Assembly (NCBI GenBank): GCA_030149285.1
Contig: JASBRU010000004.1
Span: 124,001-188,000, forward strand
DNA length: 64,000 nt
Source: Flavobacteriales bacterium
GTDB taxonomy: Bacteria > Bacteroidota > Bacteroidia > Flavobacteriales > JASBRU01
Reading direction: 5' to 3'
In this document: in pieces, positions 45,416-53,981 of the stretch
How the letters are laid out: each line of letters starts with the position of its first letter
How positions within the stretch are numbered: position 1 is the stretch's first letter
Translations under genes and position numbers: made by a program
Notes under the pieces: model-generated
Told to the model about the DNA's origin: nothing
The model's input: only the letters and a program-made list of their open reading frames with translations
The model's database searches: none

Positions 45416-46582
45416 TTAAAAGAATGTTTTGTTTTCACGATTCATTTTTCTCAACAAAGGGCTTGGTCTATATCTATCCTCGCCATACTCTGCTTGCAGT
45501 TTTTCTAGGGTTTCCAACACTTTATCAATGCCTTTTTCATCTGCCCATGCAAGCAAGCCTTTGGGGTAGTTTACCCCTTTTGTCATGGCTAAGTCTAAAT
45601 CCTCTTTAGAGGCTATGTTTAGATACAAAGCATCAACCGCTTCGTTTATTAACATAACCAATATTCTCCACAAAATGTTCTCGCCAAGCTCCTTATCTTC
45701 TGTTGGATTTGGGTTCTCTGCGCCTTCTCTGTAGTCATAGTAACCCCTGCCCGATTTACGCCCTAGCAACCCTGCTTCAGATAATCGTTTTTGAGTAAAC
45801 GAAGGTTTATACCTAGGGTCATAAAAGAACTCTCTAAAAACGGTTTCTGTAACTGTGTAGTTTACATCATTCCCTATATAATCCATCAACTCAAACGGCC
45901 CCATTCTAAAGCCGCCTAACTCTTTCATTGCCCAATCTATTGTTGCTATATCCGCAAAACCTTCTTCGTACATGCGTATTGCTTCTCCGTAAAATGGTCT
46001 GGCAACACGGTTTACAATAAAGCCGGGTGTGTCTTTTGCCAACACTGTTTTTTTGCCCCAAGAGTCTATTAGCTCTTTAGATGCTAATGTAATTGCCGGG
46101 TCCGTTAATAAAGAAGGAATAATTTCTACTAAAGGCATTAAGGGTGCCGGATTGAAAAAATGTATCCCTATTACTCTTTCCGGTTTTTCTACCGCTGCTC
46201 CAATAGATGCTATAGATAATGATGAGGTGTTACTCGCTAAAATGGTATCATCTTCTGTTATCCATTCCAGTTTTTTAAATACCTCTTTTTTTACTTCAAT
46301 ATTCTCAACAATGGCTTCTATTACAATACCACAGTCGCCAAACTGATCCATGTTGTCAGCAAAAGTAATTCTGCCTAAAATTGCCGAAGCATCCTCCTCG
46401 CTCAACTTACCTTTTGCAATTAAGCGTTTCATAATATTATTTAGGCCGGCACTTGCTCTTTGTAATGCATCGTGGCTATTATCAAACAAAACTACATTGT
46501 GCCCAGCTGTTGCTGCAATTTGTGCAATACCGGAGCCCATTGCTCCAGACCCTACTACCCCTACTATCGTATTATTATCCAT
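45416..46582 (-). CDS. paaH: 3-hydroxyacyl-CoA dehydrogenase PaaH
   Basis: 388 residues. An N-terminal NAD-binding Rossmann domain opens with VGVVGSGAMGSGIAQIAATA; ILASNTSSLSIASIGAAVEK and RVIGIHFFNPAPLMPLVEII contain the catalytic Ser/His region. The C-terminal domain has LGGFRMGPFELMDYIGNDVN and the second-lobe SGRGYYDYREGA. It is shorter than E. coli PaaH (475), lacking part of the second C-terminal repeat, but catalytic parts are present. It oxidises 3-hydroxyadipyl-CoA. It lies 5 bases after paaG. Confidence 0.92.
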   Translation of the reverse strand: MDNNTIVGVVGSGAMGSGIAQIAATAGHNVVLFDNSHDALQRASAGLNNIMKRLIAKGKLSEEDASAILGRITFADNMDQFGDCGIVIEAIVENIEVKKEVFKKLEWITEDDTILASNTSSLSIASIGAAVEKPERVIGIHFFNPAPLMPLVEIIPSLLTDPAITLASKELIDSWGKKTVLAKDTPGFIVNRVARPFYGEAIRMYEEGFADIATIDWAMKELGGFRMGPFELMDYIGNDVNYTVTETVFREFFYDPRYKPSFTQKRLSEAGLLGRKSGRGYYDYREGAENPNPTEDKELGENILWRILVMLINEAVDALYLNIASKEDLDLAMTKGVNYPKGLLAWADEKGIDKVLETLEKLQAEYGEDRYRPSPLLRKMNRENKTFF

Positions 46583-46587
46583 CCTGT

Positions 46588-47364
46588 TTACTCTCCTTTA
46601 AATTCGGGTTTGCGCTTTTCTAAAAATGCCTGAACGCCCTCATTATAATCATATGTTTTACCTGCCTGTGTTTGCAGTTCGTCTTCCAACTTCAATTGTG
46701 TATTCATATCGTTGGTAAACGACTTATTCAATGCTTTTTTGGTTAAGCCCAACCCTCTGGTTGGCATAACCGATAATGTTTTTGCAATTGCCCAAGATTC
46801 TTCTACAAAAGTTTCATCGGCAAATGATTTATAAATCATGCCCATTTGTTCAGCTTCAGCGCTCATTACTTTATCGCCCAACATCATTAAGGCAGATGCT
46901 TTTTGCATGCCTATAATACGTGGTAAAAAGAACGTTCCGCCGCTATCAGGTATCAAGCCTATTTTGCTAAATGCTTGTATAAATGCCGCTGATGCTGTAG
47001 CTACTGTTATGTCGCAAGCCAAAGCAATGTTTGCTCCTGCTCCTGCCGCTACTCCGTTTACTGCACAAACAATTGGCTTTTCAATTTTTCTTAGGCGCTG
47101 TATAATTGGGTTGTAGTGTTCGCTTACAATTGCAGACAAAGGTGGCCCTTCCGGATCTACAGCTTCAGCCAAATCTTGTCCGGCACAAAACGCTTTTCCG
47201 TTTCCGGTAATATATATTGCTCTTATTTCTGCATCTTTTTCCGCTTCGTCTAGGGCGTCTTGCAATTGCATAGCCATAGAGCGGTTAAAGCTGTTAAATT
47301 TCTCGGGACGATTGAGTGTGATTTTACAGATATTATCTGTTTTTTCAACCAGAATAAAACTCAT
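46588..47364 (-). CDS. paaG: PaaG: ring-1,2-epoxyphenylacetyl-CoA isomerase
   Basis: 258 residues, crotonase fold. Signatures are YITGNGKAFCAGQDLAEAVD, CAVNGVAAGAGANIALACDI, with AAFIQAFSKIGLIPDSGGTF containing the catalytic Asp (D-S-G-G) typical of PaaG. It converts the epoxide to oxepin-CoA and can also act as enoyl isomerase later in the route. It follows paaD after 68 bases and precedes paaH by 5. Confidence 0.94.
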   Translation of the reverse strand: MSFILVEKTDNICKITLNRPEKFNSFNRSMAMQLQDALDEAEKDAEIRAIYITGNGKAFCAGQDLAEAVDPEGPPLSAIVSEHYNPIIQRLRKIEKPIVCAVNGVAAGAGANIALACDITVATASAAFIQAFSKIGLIPDSGGTFFLPRIIGMQKASALMMLGDKVMSAEAEQMGMIYKSFADETFVEESWAIAKTLSVMPTRGLGLTKKALNKSFTNDMNTQLKLEDELQTQAGKTYDYNEGVQAFLEKRKPEFKGE

Positions 47365-47432
47365 AACAGAGGGATTATTTTAGATGTTATTATTCTTTGT
47401 AAAGGAACTAAAAAAGCGAGAAAAAAGGAAGT

Positions 47433-47930
47433 TTAGATGCACTTAAAATAATCAAAGGGCTCTTTGCATGAGTTACATTGGTAAAGAGCTTTACAAGCTG
47501 TAGAGCCAAATTGGCTTTTCATTTCGGTATCTCCAGAGCCACAGTGTGGGCAGGTTACCGCTTTCATTTTTCCAAAAAGCACCCCTTTATCTGCAGTGCC
47601 TTTCATAGGTGGAGCAATACCGTAGACTCTTAGTTTTTCTCTAGCCTCTTCATTCATCCAGTCTGTAGTCCAAGAAGGGCTTAGTACTGTAGTAACCTTA
47701 TGCTTGGTGTAGCCATGCTTGTTGAGGACTTTTACAATATCATCCTCCATTTCTTGCATAGCCGGACAACCCGAATAAGTTGGTGTAATTATTACTTCCA
47801 GCTCATCATCATTCCATTTGATGTCTCTTATAACACCTAACTCTATAATATTGATAACAGGAATCTCCGGGTCAGGAATTTCCTTTAAGTATTCCCAAAT
47901 AGGTTGAGTATCTTTTGTTTGTGTTACCAT
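47433..47930 (-). CDS. paaD: Phenylacetyl-CoA epoxidase maturation/assembly subunit PaaD
   Basis: 165 residues. An N-terminal MIP18/DUF59 domain, with IPDPEIPVINIIELGVIRDI and TPTYSGCPAMQEMEDDIVKV, is followed by a C-terminal zinc ribbon, TCPHCGSGDTEMKSQFGSTA then CKALYQCNSCKEPFDYFKC. Both are typical of PaaD, which assists iron-sulfur insertion into the PaaE reductase. It overlaps paaC by 7 bases. Confidence 0.95.
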   Translation of the reverse strand: MVTQTKDTQPIWEYLKEIPDPEIPVINIIELGVIRDIKWNDDELEVIITPTYSGCPAMQEMEDDIVKVLNKHGYTKHKVTTVLSPSWTTDWMNEEAREKLRVYGIAPPMKGTADKGVLFGKMKAVTCPHCGSGDTEMKSQFGSTACKALYQCNSCKEPFDYFKCI

Positions 47931-48682
47931 TTTAATCCTGGGTACGAACGCTGCAAATATTGCAAGTCCGAAAGAATATATCCTAAGTGTTCTGTATGAA
48001 CTCCTTTTCTTCCTCCTTCAGCCATCCATGTGCCTTCCGGTAGTGTAAGCGTTGCTTGTTCTAGTACTTGCTTAACGCGCTCATCCCACTTTTGTTTCAC
48101 TTGTGTTAAGTCTACGCCTATGCCTTCTTTCGCCAGCATATCAGAAACCTCATCCGTCATGAAAAGCTCCCCGGTGTATCTCCAAAGGTTTTCTAATGAC
48201 TCTTGTATTTTTTGATGACTCTCTTCTGTACCATCTCCTAGGCGAATAACCCACTCTGATGAATGGCGCAAGTGATAAGTTACTTCTTTTAAAGACTTCT
48301 CTGCAAATGCAGCTAAGGTTTCATCTTTGCTGTTTACCAACTCTTGCAAAAAGAAATAGTAGTAGGCGCTAAAGTAAAACTGACGAGCCATTGTGTCGCC
48401 AAAATGCCCATTTGGTTGCTCAGTTAATAAAGCATTCTTGAACTCTCGCTCAGAGCGCATATATGCCAAATCATCTTCGCCTCTTCCTTTGCCTTCTACT
48501 TCTCCTGCATAGGTAAGTAATGTTCTAGACTGGCCCACTAAATCCAATGCAATATTGGTCATTGCAATATCCTCTTCTAATATTGGTCCGTGCCCGCACC
48601 ACTCAGATAAACGATGCCCTAAAATAAGGCTATCATCTCCTAAACGGATACAGTATTCCAATAAGGCTTCTTCCTTCGTCAT
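47924..48682 (-). CDS. paaC: Phenylacetyl-CoA epoxidase structural subunit PaaC
   Basis: 252 residues (E. coli 248). A ferritin-like helical bundle with RLGDDSLILGHRLSEWCGHG, DIALDLVGQSRTLLTYAGEV, and LKEVTYHLRHSSEWVIRLGD. It retains the fold of PaaA but lacks a full diiron site and forms the A2C2 core with PaaA. It lies 2 bases after paaB and overlaps paaD by 7. Confidence 0.95.
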   Translation of the reverse strand: MTKEEALLEYCIRLGDDSLILGHRLSEWCGHGPILEEDIAMTNIALDLVGQSRTLLTYAGEVEGKGRGEDDLAYMRSEREFKNALLTEQPNGHFGDTMARQFYFSAYYYFFLQELVNSKDETLAAFAEKSLKEVTYHLRHSSEWVIRLGDGTEESHQKIQESLENLWRYTGELFMTDEVSDMLAKEGIGVDLTQVKQKWDERVKQVLEQATLTLPEGTWMAEGGRKGVHTEHLGYILSDLQYLQRSYPGLKW

Positions 48683-48684
48683 GC

Positions 48685-48975
48685 TTATAAGTATTTTACT
48701 CCGTCAGGGATTTCATAAAAAGTAGGGTGTCTGTATACTTTGTCATTTGAGGGTTCGTAAAAAGAACCTTCATCTTCAGGGCTAGATGCACTAATTGCAT
48801 TAGCAGGAACAACCCATATGCTTATTCCCTCGCTACGGCGAGTATATACATCTCTTGCATTTTCAATTGCCATTTCTGCATCCGGTGCATGAAGGCTTCC
48901 AACGTGTTTATGATTTAGGCCCGGCTTACTTTGGATAAAAATTTCCCATAAAGGCCAATTGTCTTTTTCACTCAT
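48685..48975 (-). CDS. paaB: Phenylacetyl-CoA epoxidase subunit PaaB
   Basis: 96 residues (E. coli 95). WPLWEIFIQSKPGLNHKHVG, SLHAPDAEMAIENARDVYTR and EGISIWVVPANAI are the PaaB family blocks. It bridges two PaaAC units in the epoxidase. It lies between paaA (18 bases) and paaC (2 bases). Confidence 0.96.
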   Translation of the reverse strand: MSEKDNWPLWEIFIQSKPGLNHKHVGSLHAPDAEMAIENARDVYTRRSEGISIWVVPANAISASSPEDEGSFYEPSNDKVYRHPTFYEIPDGVKYL

Positions 48976-48993
48976 CGTTTAGGGGTTGTATTA

Positions 48994-49929
48994 TTAAGCT
49001 GCTTTTGATTTTTTCTTTTTGGCGTATGCGTTGGCTGCTTCTCGCACCCACTCGCCATTATCGTGTGCCTCGTTTCTTGCTTTTAGTCGCTCACGGTTAC
49101 AAGGGCCGTTTCCTTTAATTACATTGTAAAACTCATCCCAATTGATTTCGCCAAACTCATAATGTCCGGTCTCTTCGTTCCATTTCAAATCTGGGTCGGG
49201 GATTGTTAAACCTATAGCTTCTGCTTGTCCAACTGTTCTGTCTACAAATTCTTGACGAAGCTCATCGTTAGATTTACGCTTAATCTTCCATTTCATAGAC
49301 TGCTGGCTATTTGGAGAGTTGTCATCAGTAGGACCAAACATCATTAATGATGGCCACCACCAACGGTTTAAGGCATCTTGTGCCATTTCTTTTTGCTCTG
49401 GGCTACCTTGCGCTAAAGCTGTAATAGCCTCATAGCCTTGGCGCTGATGGAAACTTTCTTCTTTACAAATACGCACCATCGCTCTTGCGTATGGTCCGTA
49501 AGAAGTACGTGTAAGCATTACTTGGTTCATAATGGCTGCACCATCTACCAACCAACCAATGGCTCCCATATCTGCCCAAGTTACTGTTGGGTAGTTAAAT
49601 ATGCTTGAGTATTTAGCTGTACCGTCTAATAATTGCTCTACCAACATTTGGCGGTCTGCTCCTAAGGTTTCTGCAGCGCTGTATAAATACAGTCCGTGAC
49701 CTGCCTCATCTTGCACTTTTGCCAGTAAAATTACTTTTCTGCGTAATGATGGCGCACGAGTAATCCAGTTTGCTTCGGGCAACATCCCTACAACTTCTGA
49801 ATGTGCGTGTTGAGATATTTGACGAATCAGTGTTTTACGGTATGCTTCTGGCATCCAGTCTTTTGGTTCAATCTTTTTCTCGGCATCCACATAATTTTGG
49901 AAATTTTCCAAGTGTTTCTCGTCTTCCAT
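48994..49929 (-). CDS. paaA: Phenylacetyl-CoA epoxidase catalytic diiron subunit PaaA
   Basis: 311 residues (E. coli 309). The diiron ligands are in [20 protein letters not shown] (E-x-x-H) and [17 protein letters not shown] (E-E-S-F-H). Substrate-side blocks [20 protein letters not shown] and [20 protein letters not shown] are present. It inserts one oxygen atom into phenylacetyl-CoA to make the 1,2-epoxide, using electrons from PaaE. It heads the leftward operon and is divergent from paaE; its promoter is described separately. Confidence 0.97.
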   Translation of the reverse strand: MEDEKHLENFQNYVDAEKKIEPKDWMPEAYRKTLIRQISQHAHSEVVGMLPEANWITRAPSLRRKVILLAKVQDEAGHGLYLYSAAETLGADRQMLVEQLLDGTAKYSSIFNYPTVTWADMGAIGWLVDGAAIMNQVMLTRTSYGPYARAMVRICKEESFHQRQGYEAITALAQGSPEQKEMAQDALNRWWWPSLMMFGPTDDNSPNSQQSMKWKIKRKSNDELRQEFVDRTVGQAEAIGLTIPDPDLKWNEETGHYEFGEINWDEFYNVIKGNGPCNRERLKARNEAHDNGEWVREAANAYAKKKKSKAA

Positions 49930-49954
49930 AATCTGAATATTAGCAATTTGAGTA

Positions 49955-49984
49955 CAATTTTATGAAAATTTAAGCATTAATCAA
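49955..49984 (-). promoter_or_regulatory. Candidate paaA operon promoter (minus strand)
   Basis: On the minus strand, TTG (49982-49984) is followed after exactly 19 bases by TAAAATTG (49955-49962), one mismatch from TAnnTTTG. This leaves about 25 bases to the paaA ATG. Confidence 0.5.
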
Positions 49985-50045
49985 CATGATATCTGTCAGC
50001 TTTTCACCTGATTAGCCTGTAATTTAAACCATTCTGCTCACAAAA

Positions 50046-50075
50046 TTGTTCTTTCGAACAGAAAGCTTAATTTTG
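50046..50075 (+). promoter_or_regulatory. paaE promoter with overlapping inverted repeat
   Basis: TTG at 50046-50048 and TAATTTTG at 50068-50075, spacer 19 bases: a full Bacteroidota promoter. The inverted repeat TGTTC-TTTC-GAACA (50047-50060) overlaps the -33 box and could be a repressor or regulator site. The ATG follows 25 bases after the -7 box. Confidence 0.58.
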
Positions 50076-50100
50076 CAGGCTATAAATACTAAGTTCATAA

Positions 50101-51174
50101 ATGGCACATTTTCACCCACTAACTATTAAGGATGTAAGAAAAGAAACTGCAGACACTGTTTCAATTGCGTTTGATATTCCTGCTCACCTTAATGGCGATT
50201 TCAATTATACACAAGGACAATACCTAACCTTTAAAGCCACGGTTAACGGCGAAGAAGTGCGTAGATCATACTCGCTTTGCAGTAGCCCTACTACTGACAA
50301 GGAGTTACGTGTTGCCATTAAAAAAGTACCTAATGGTGCTTTTTCTACTTATGCTAACGAAAGCTTAAAAGCAGGAGATGTGTTGGAAACAATGCCTCCG
50401 ATGGGTAATTTTTATACCGATTTAAAAGAAGGGCAAAGTAAGCACTATGTGGCTTTTGCCGCAGGTAGTGGTATTACTCCTGTGATGTCTATATTAAAAA
50501 CTTCATTGGCAATTGAAACTAATAGCCGCTTTACTTTGTTTTACGGAAACAGAAATAGCGAGAGTATTATTTTTAAAGATGAGTTAGACGCTCTTGCTGA
50601 TAAGTATGCCGACAGGCTAAAGGTTCATCATATTTTAAGTAGAGAAGAACAAAGCAACTCTTTATTAAACGGCAGAATTGATGGCGAAAAATGTAAGGGT
50701 TTATGCGAAAGCTTTAACGATGTTCAATCTGCAGATGAGTTCTTTTTATGTGGTCCGGCAGAATTGATTGATAATGTAACCAAGACCCTAGGTAGTTTGG
50801 GTGTTGACAAAAAACATATCCATTTTGAGTTGTTTAATACGCCTGTTATGGCAGAAAACCAGCCCAAAAGAAGCGCCAGCAAAAGTGGCATGTCTACCGT
50901 AACCATTATTATGGACGGAGATGAAACAACATTTGAACTGGCCTCTAATGGCGACGCAATATTAGATGCTGCTTTAGATGCCGGTGTTGATGTTCCGTTT
51001 GCTTGTAAAGGTGCTGTTTGCTGTACTTGCAAAGCAAAAGTAATGGAAGGCGAAGTAGAGATGGATATGAATTATGCGCTAGAAGACGAAGAGGTTGAGG
51101 AAGGTTTTATCCTTACATGCCAGTCTCACCCAAAAAGCGCTAATGTTGTTGTTGACTACGACGAGGGTATTTAA
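50101..51174 (+). CDS. paaE: Phenylacetyl-CoA epoxidase reductase subunit PaaE
   Basis: 357 residues (E. coli 356). FAD-binding domain with EVRRSYSLCSSPTTDKELRV (R-x-Y-S), NAD-binding domain with HYVAFAAGSGITPVMSILKT and FFLCGPAELIDNVTKTLGSL, and a C-terminal plant-type [2Fe-2S] ferredoxin domain with CKGAVCCTC (C-x4-C-x2-C) and the last Cys in FILTCQSHP. It passes electrons from NADPH to the PaaA diiron centre. Unlike the E. coli arrangement, its gene is divergent from paaABCD. Confidence 0.97.
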   Translation: MAHFHPLTIKDVRKETADTVSIAFDIPAHLNGDFNYTQGQYLTFKATVNGEEVRRSYSLCSSPTTDKELRVAIKKVPNGAFSTYANESLKAGDVLETMPPMGNFYTDLKEGQSKHYVAFAAGSGITPVMSILKTSLAIETNSRFTLFYGNRNSESIIFKDELDALADKYADRLKVHHILSREEQSNSLLNGRIDGEKCKGLCESFNDVQSADEFFLCGPAELIDNVTKTLGSLGVDKKHIHFELFNTPVMAENQPKRSASKSGMSTVTIIMDGDETTFELASNGDAILDAALDAGVDVPFACKGAVCCTCKAKVMEGEVEMDMNYALEDEEVEEGFILTCQSHPKSANVVVDYDEGI

Positions 51175-51207
51175 TTAGCCTCTCTTTTTTGAGGCTTGAA
51201 AAAAGCC

Positions 51208-52278
51208 ATGGACAATACTTTTATATACATTCCTGACATCAGTGGGTTTAGCAACTTTGTTAACGACACTGAAATAACCCATAGTAACCACATTATTTCT
51301 GAGTTGTTGGAATTAATTATCGATTCTAATAAGCTAAGACTTGAAGTGTCTGAGGTTGAAGGCGATGCTATACTCTTTTACAAATACGAGTCTATCCCTT
51401 CACTAGAGGAAGTGATTGAACAAACCAAGGCTACTTTTATTAAATTTCATACTCACTTAAAAGAGTTTGAAGCTCATAGAATATGCCAATGTGGCGCTTG
51501 TAGAAGCGCAGCCAGCTTAAGCTTAAAGTTTATTGCTCATGCGGGTGATGTACAATACATCAAAATAAAAAAGCATAAAAAGCTCCATGGTCCTGCTGTT
51601 ATCCTATCTCATCGCTTACTCAAAAACTCAATTGGTGATGGGGAGTACCTTTTGCTTAGTGATGATTTATTAAATACGCTGAATGACTCTACAAATGACC
51701 TTAAAGAAGGTGCTGATGTATATGATGGTAGTATTACTACCTCTTATAAATACATGAGTCTTCAAAGGCTTCATAATGAAGTGCCCGAGCCCACCCCAAT
51801 AACCTATGAAACCCGTATTAAAAACCCTGTAAAAAAAGAGCTATTTATAAATGCTCCTTTATATGATGTATTTGAGACCTTAACCAACCTAGAAATGCGC
51901 GAGCTGTGGGCTACAGGTATCAAACGAATTGAATATGATAAAGGACGCATTAATAGGCTTGGAACCAAGCACAATTGTGTGTTAGACAATGGAGAGTTTG
52001 AGTTTGAAACTATTAGTAATGATTTTGGTAAAAACGCCTTGGTATACGGAGAGCGTTTTAACTCTCCTATGGCAAAAGGGCTTATGATTTATTACGTGCT
52101 TGAAAAAGAAGAAAAAGGAACAAGAGTTCGCATTGAAGGGCATTATAAAAAAACAATGCTCACTTACTTGTTGCTTCCTTTAATTAGGTTTGGGTTTAAA
52201 AAAGCTTTTAAAAAAGGTCTTGGAGACTTAAAGCTGTATTGCGAAAAAACGTTCTCCAATCAGCCTATTACCGTTTAA
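51208..52278 (+). CDS. DUF2652 - SRPBCC fusion protein
   Basis: 356 residues from the ATG at 51208 (a TTG 4 codons upstream is less likely). Residues about 1-170 are DUF2652: FIYIPDISGFSNFVNDTEIT, EGDAILFYKYES, FIAHAGDVQYIKIKKHKKLH then GPAVILSHRLLKN. The I-x-D-I-x-G-F start and the G-x-x-V-x-x-x-H-R-L-L-K motif recall class III nucleotide cyclases, but catalytic metal and base residues are not clearly present. A C-Q-C-G-A-C cluster (ICQCGACRSA) could bind metal. Residues about 205-356 are an SRPBCC domain (KKELFINAPLYDVFETLTNL). It is 33 bases downstream of paaE on the same strand and probably cotranscribed. Confidence 0.8.
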   Translation: MDNTFIYIPDISGFSNFVNDTEITHSNHIISELLELIIDSNKLRLEVSEVEGDAILFYKYESIPSLEEVIEQTKATFIKFHTHLKEFEAHRICQCGACRSAASLSLKFIAHAGDVQYIKIKKHKKLHGPAVILSHRLLKNSIGDGEYLLLSDDLLNTLNDSTNDLKEGADVYDGSITTSYKYMSLQRLHNEVPEPTPITYETRIKNPVKKELFINAPLYDVFETLTNLEMRELWATGIKRIEYDKGRINRLGTKHNCVLDNGEFEFETISNDFGKNALVYGERFNSPMAKGLMIYYVLEKEEKGTRVRIEGHYKKTMLTYLLLPLIRFGFKKAFKKGLGDLKLYCEKTFSNQPITV

Positions 52279-52329
52279 ACCAACTACTTCCATATTTTGT
52301 TAACTTTACATAAAAGCATTTTGCCAATT

Positions 52330-53247
52330 ATGTTTAAAAAAGTTACTGTTTCTTTTTTAGTTATTCTTCTAGCTTCTTGTGCTAGTAAGCTACCCGCTTC
52401 ATATATTTATGTCCCATACTCTGCAAGCAAAGTGAAAGTAGGTGTCTCTGTAATAGAAACAGGCTACACTTGTGCAAACGAATCTTTTATTCATGAGAAG
52501 GGAAGTTTGTTTAGTACTCACCGCTCTAATAATATTGCTGTTTATATAAAGCACCCAAAAGGCGATTTTTTATTTGATACAGGCTTTGGATCTGACTATC
52601 AAGACCAGTTGGATAATATGGCGTGGCCGTCTTGTGCTATCAATAGCCATAAGCACACAAAAATTGCCGGAAATGAAGTTGACGCTTTTGGCTCTAAAGA
52701 GGATATAAATTTTATTCTACTCTCTCATTTGCATTGGGATCATGTTAGTGGAATTAATGATTTTCCGGATGCTGAAGTGTGGACCACCAAGGCTGAATAT
52801 GATTTTGCTTTTAGCGATGATGCCAAAAAACCTGCTTTCCTAAAAACAGATTATAATGACCCCACTATCAAATGGAATTTAATAACATTTGACAGTATTC
52901 CTTATGAAAACTTTGACCGAAGTCTTGATTTGTATGATGACGGTTCTATCATACTAGTCCCTCTTCCGGGGCATACACCCGGTTCGTTGGGAATGTTTGT
53001 AAACCTTGCATCTGGTACGCGCTATTTTTTTATAGGAGACCTTTCTTTTTCTGAAGAGGCTATTCAAAAAAATGCAGAAAAGAACTTTTTTGCCAAAGCT
53101 GTTGTTGATGAGGAACATAAAGTTGTGAGACAAGAATTAAATAGGGTGAGTTTTTTGGCTAAAAAGAAGCCTGAGCTTATTGTTGTTCCATCACACGATG
53201 GAAGCATTAGCTTAAAAATAAAACAATACCCTGAGTTTGAATATTAG
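52330..53247 (+). CDS. Metallo-beta-lactamase-fold hydrolase, lipoprotein
   Basis: 305 residues from the ATG at 52330, chosen because a lipoprotein signal follows at once (FLVILLASC, lipobox Cys about residue 17). The metal site is LLSHLHWDHVSGI (H-x-H-x-D-H), with later ligands in LPGHTPGSLG and FIGDLSF (Asp) and the final His in VPSHDGS. This is the lactonase/glyoxalase II-like MBL group, located in the periplasm or outer membrane. The substrate is unknown. It is 51 bases after the DUF2652 gene. Confidence 0.85.
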   Translation: MFKKVTVSFLVILLASCASKLPASYIYVPYSASKVKVGVSVIETGYTCANESFIHEKGSLFSTHRSNNIAVYIKHPKGDFLFDTGFGSDYQDQLDNMAWPSCAINSHKHTKIAGNEVDAFGSKEDINFILLSHLHWDHVSGINDFPDAEVWTTKAEYDFAFSDDAKKPAFLKTDYNDPTIKWNLITFDSIPYENFDRSLDLYDDGSIILVPLPGHTPGSLGMFVNLASGTRYFFIGDLSFSEEAIQKNAEKNFFAKAVVDEEHKVVRQELNRVSFLAKKKPELIVVPSHDGSISLKIKQYPEFEY

Positions 53248-53249
53248 AA

Positions 53250-53498
53250 ATGGAAGACTATAAACCCATAGACTGTAACCTTTACGACTACCTAGAGGCT
53301 TGGGCTACAACCCGAAAGAATAGTACTGTTGTATACTCTGATGAAGGGGAAAATAAGTCTGCCGAAGGCCTTATTAAAGACCTATATATTAAAGATAAGG
53401 TTGAGTATATGAAGCTAAATGATAGCGAGATAAGGCTTGATGCTTTGTTAAAAGTAAATGATGTTGATTTTAGCGCCGGAGAAAGTTGTGCTATTTAA
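53250..53498 (+). CDS. Rof-like (Rho-off) transcriptional antiterminator
   Basis: 82 residues. YKPIDCNLYDYLEAWATTRK is the Rof family opening (Y-x-P-I-x-C-x-x-Y-D-Y-L-E), with a short Sm-like beta-barrel following. E. coli Rof (YaeO) binds Rho and inhibits termination. It starts 2 bases after the metallo-hydrolase stop and overlaps the convergent elaA end by 8 bases. Regulation of Rho by this protein here is inferred from family only. Confidence 0.85.
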   Translation: MEDYKPIDCNLYDYLEAWATTRKNSTVVYSDEGENKSAEGLIKDLYIKDKVEYMKLNDSEIRLDALLKVNDVDFSAGESCAI

Positions 53499-53940
53499 CT
53501 TTGTATAACATCTCTGAATGCGGAATATCATCTTCTAAATAATCTTTCCCTGTAAACACAAAGCCCAAACTTTCATAAAAAGGCTTGAGGTGTGTTTGTG
53601 CAGATATTCTAACGTCTACATTTCCAAACTCTTTTTCAATATACTCCAGTGCTTTTTGTACTAATGGCCTGCCATAACCTTTCCCTCTTATCTTCATTTT
53701 AGTGGCAATTCTCCCTATCGATACTTCTTTATAGCTAATGCCTGGGGGTAATATTCGCTGATAAGCTACCATTTCGCCTTCTTCATCTACAGCCCATTGG
53801 TGTATAGCCTGCTCATCTTTTCCATCCGCATCTTGATAAAAGCAGGTTTGCTCTACCACAAATACTTCTTGTCTAAGCATCATTAGCTGATACAACTCTT
53901 TTGTATTTAACTCTTCAAATTTTTTGCTTATCCATTTCAT
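53491..53940 (-). CDS. elaA: ElaA-family GNAT acetyltransferase
   Basis: 149 residues from the ATG at 53940 (MKWISKKFEELNTKELYQLM); E. coli ElaA is 153. A longer reading from 53967 would encode MDGFFYFRQ out of the terminator hairpin itself and is rejected. Family blocks are LRQEVFVVEQTCFYQDADGK, VAYQRILPPG, SIGRIATKMKIRGKGYGRPL (acetyl-CoA loop) and YESLGFVFTGKDYLEDDIPH. The substrate is unknown. It is convergent with the Rof gene, and its ATG lies only 11 bases after an intrinsic terminator on its own strand. Confidence 0.92.
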   Translation of the reverse strand: MKWISKKFEELNTKELYQLMMLRQEVFVVEQTCFYQDADGKDEQAIHQWAVDEEGEMVAYQRILPPGISYKEVSIGRIATKMKIRGKGYGRPLVQKALEYIEKEFGNVDVRISAQTHLKPFYESLGFVFTGKDYLEDDIPHSEMLYKVK

Positions 53941-53950
53941 TTGTCGAAAA

Positions 53951-53981
53951 TAAAAAAAGCCGTCCATAAATGAACGGCTTT
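53951..53981 (-). terminator. Intrinsic terminator directly upstream of elaA
   Basis: On the minus strand, a stem of AAAGCCGT with ACGGCTTT, extended inward by a U-G pair and CAU/AUG, is followed by T7. It sits 136 bases past the stop of the barrel gene and 11 bases before the elaA ATG. An outer stem GTCGAAA (53979-53985 side) with TTTCGAC (53943-53949) could also form. Confidence 0.85.

Noticed and set aside
52330..53247. Metallo-beta-lactamase resistance gene
   Set aside because: Metal motif arrangement is of the lactonase/glyoxalase II type, with no class B beta-lactamase features.
53941..53967. Longer ElaA start
   Set aside because: The added residues are encoded by the terminator stem and T-tract; the shorter form matches the family start.
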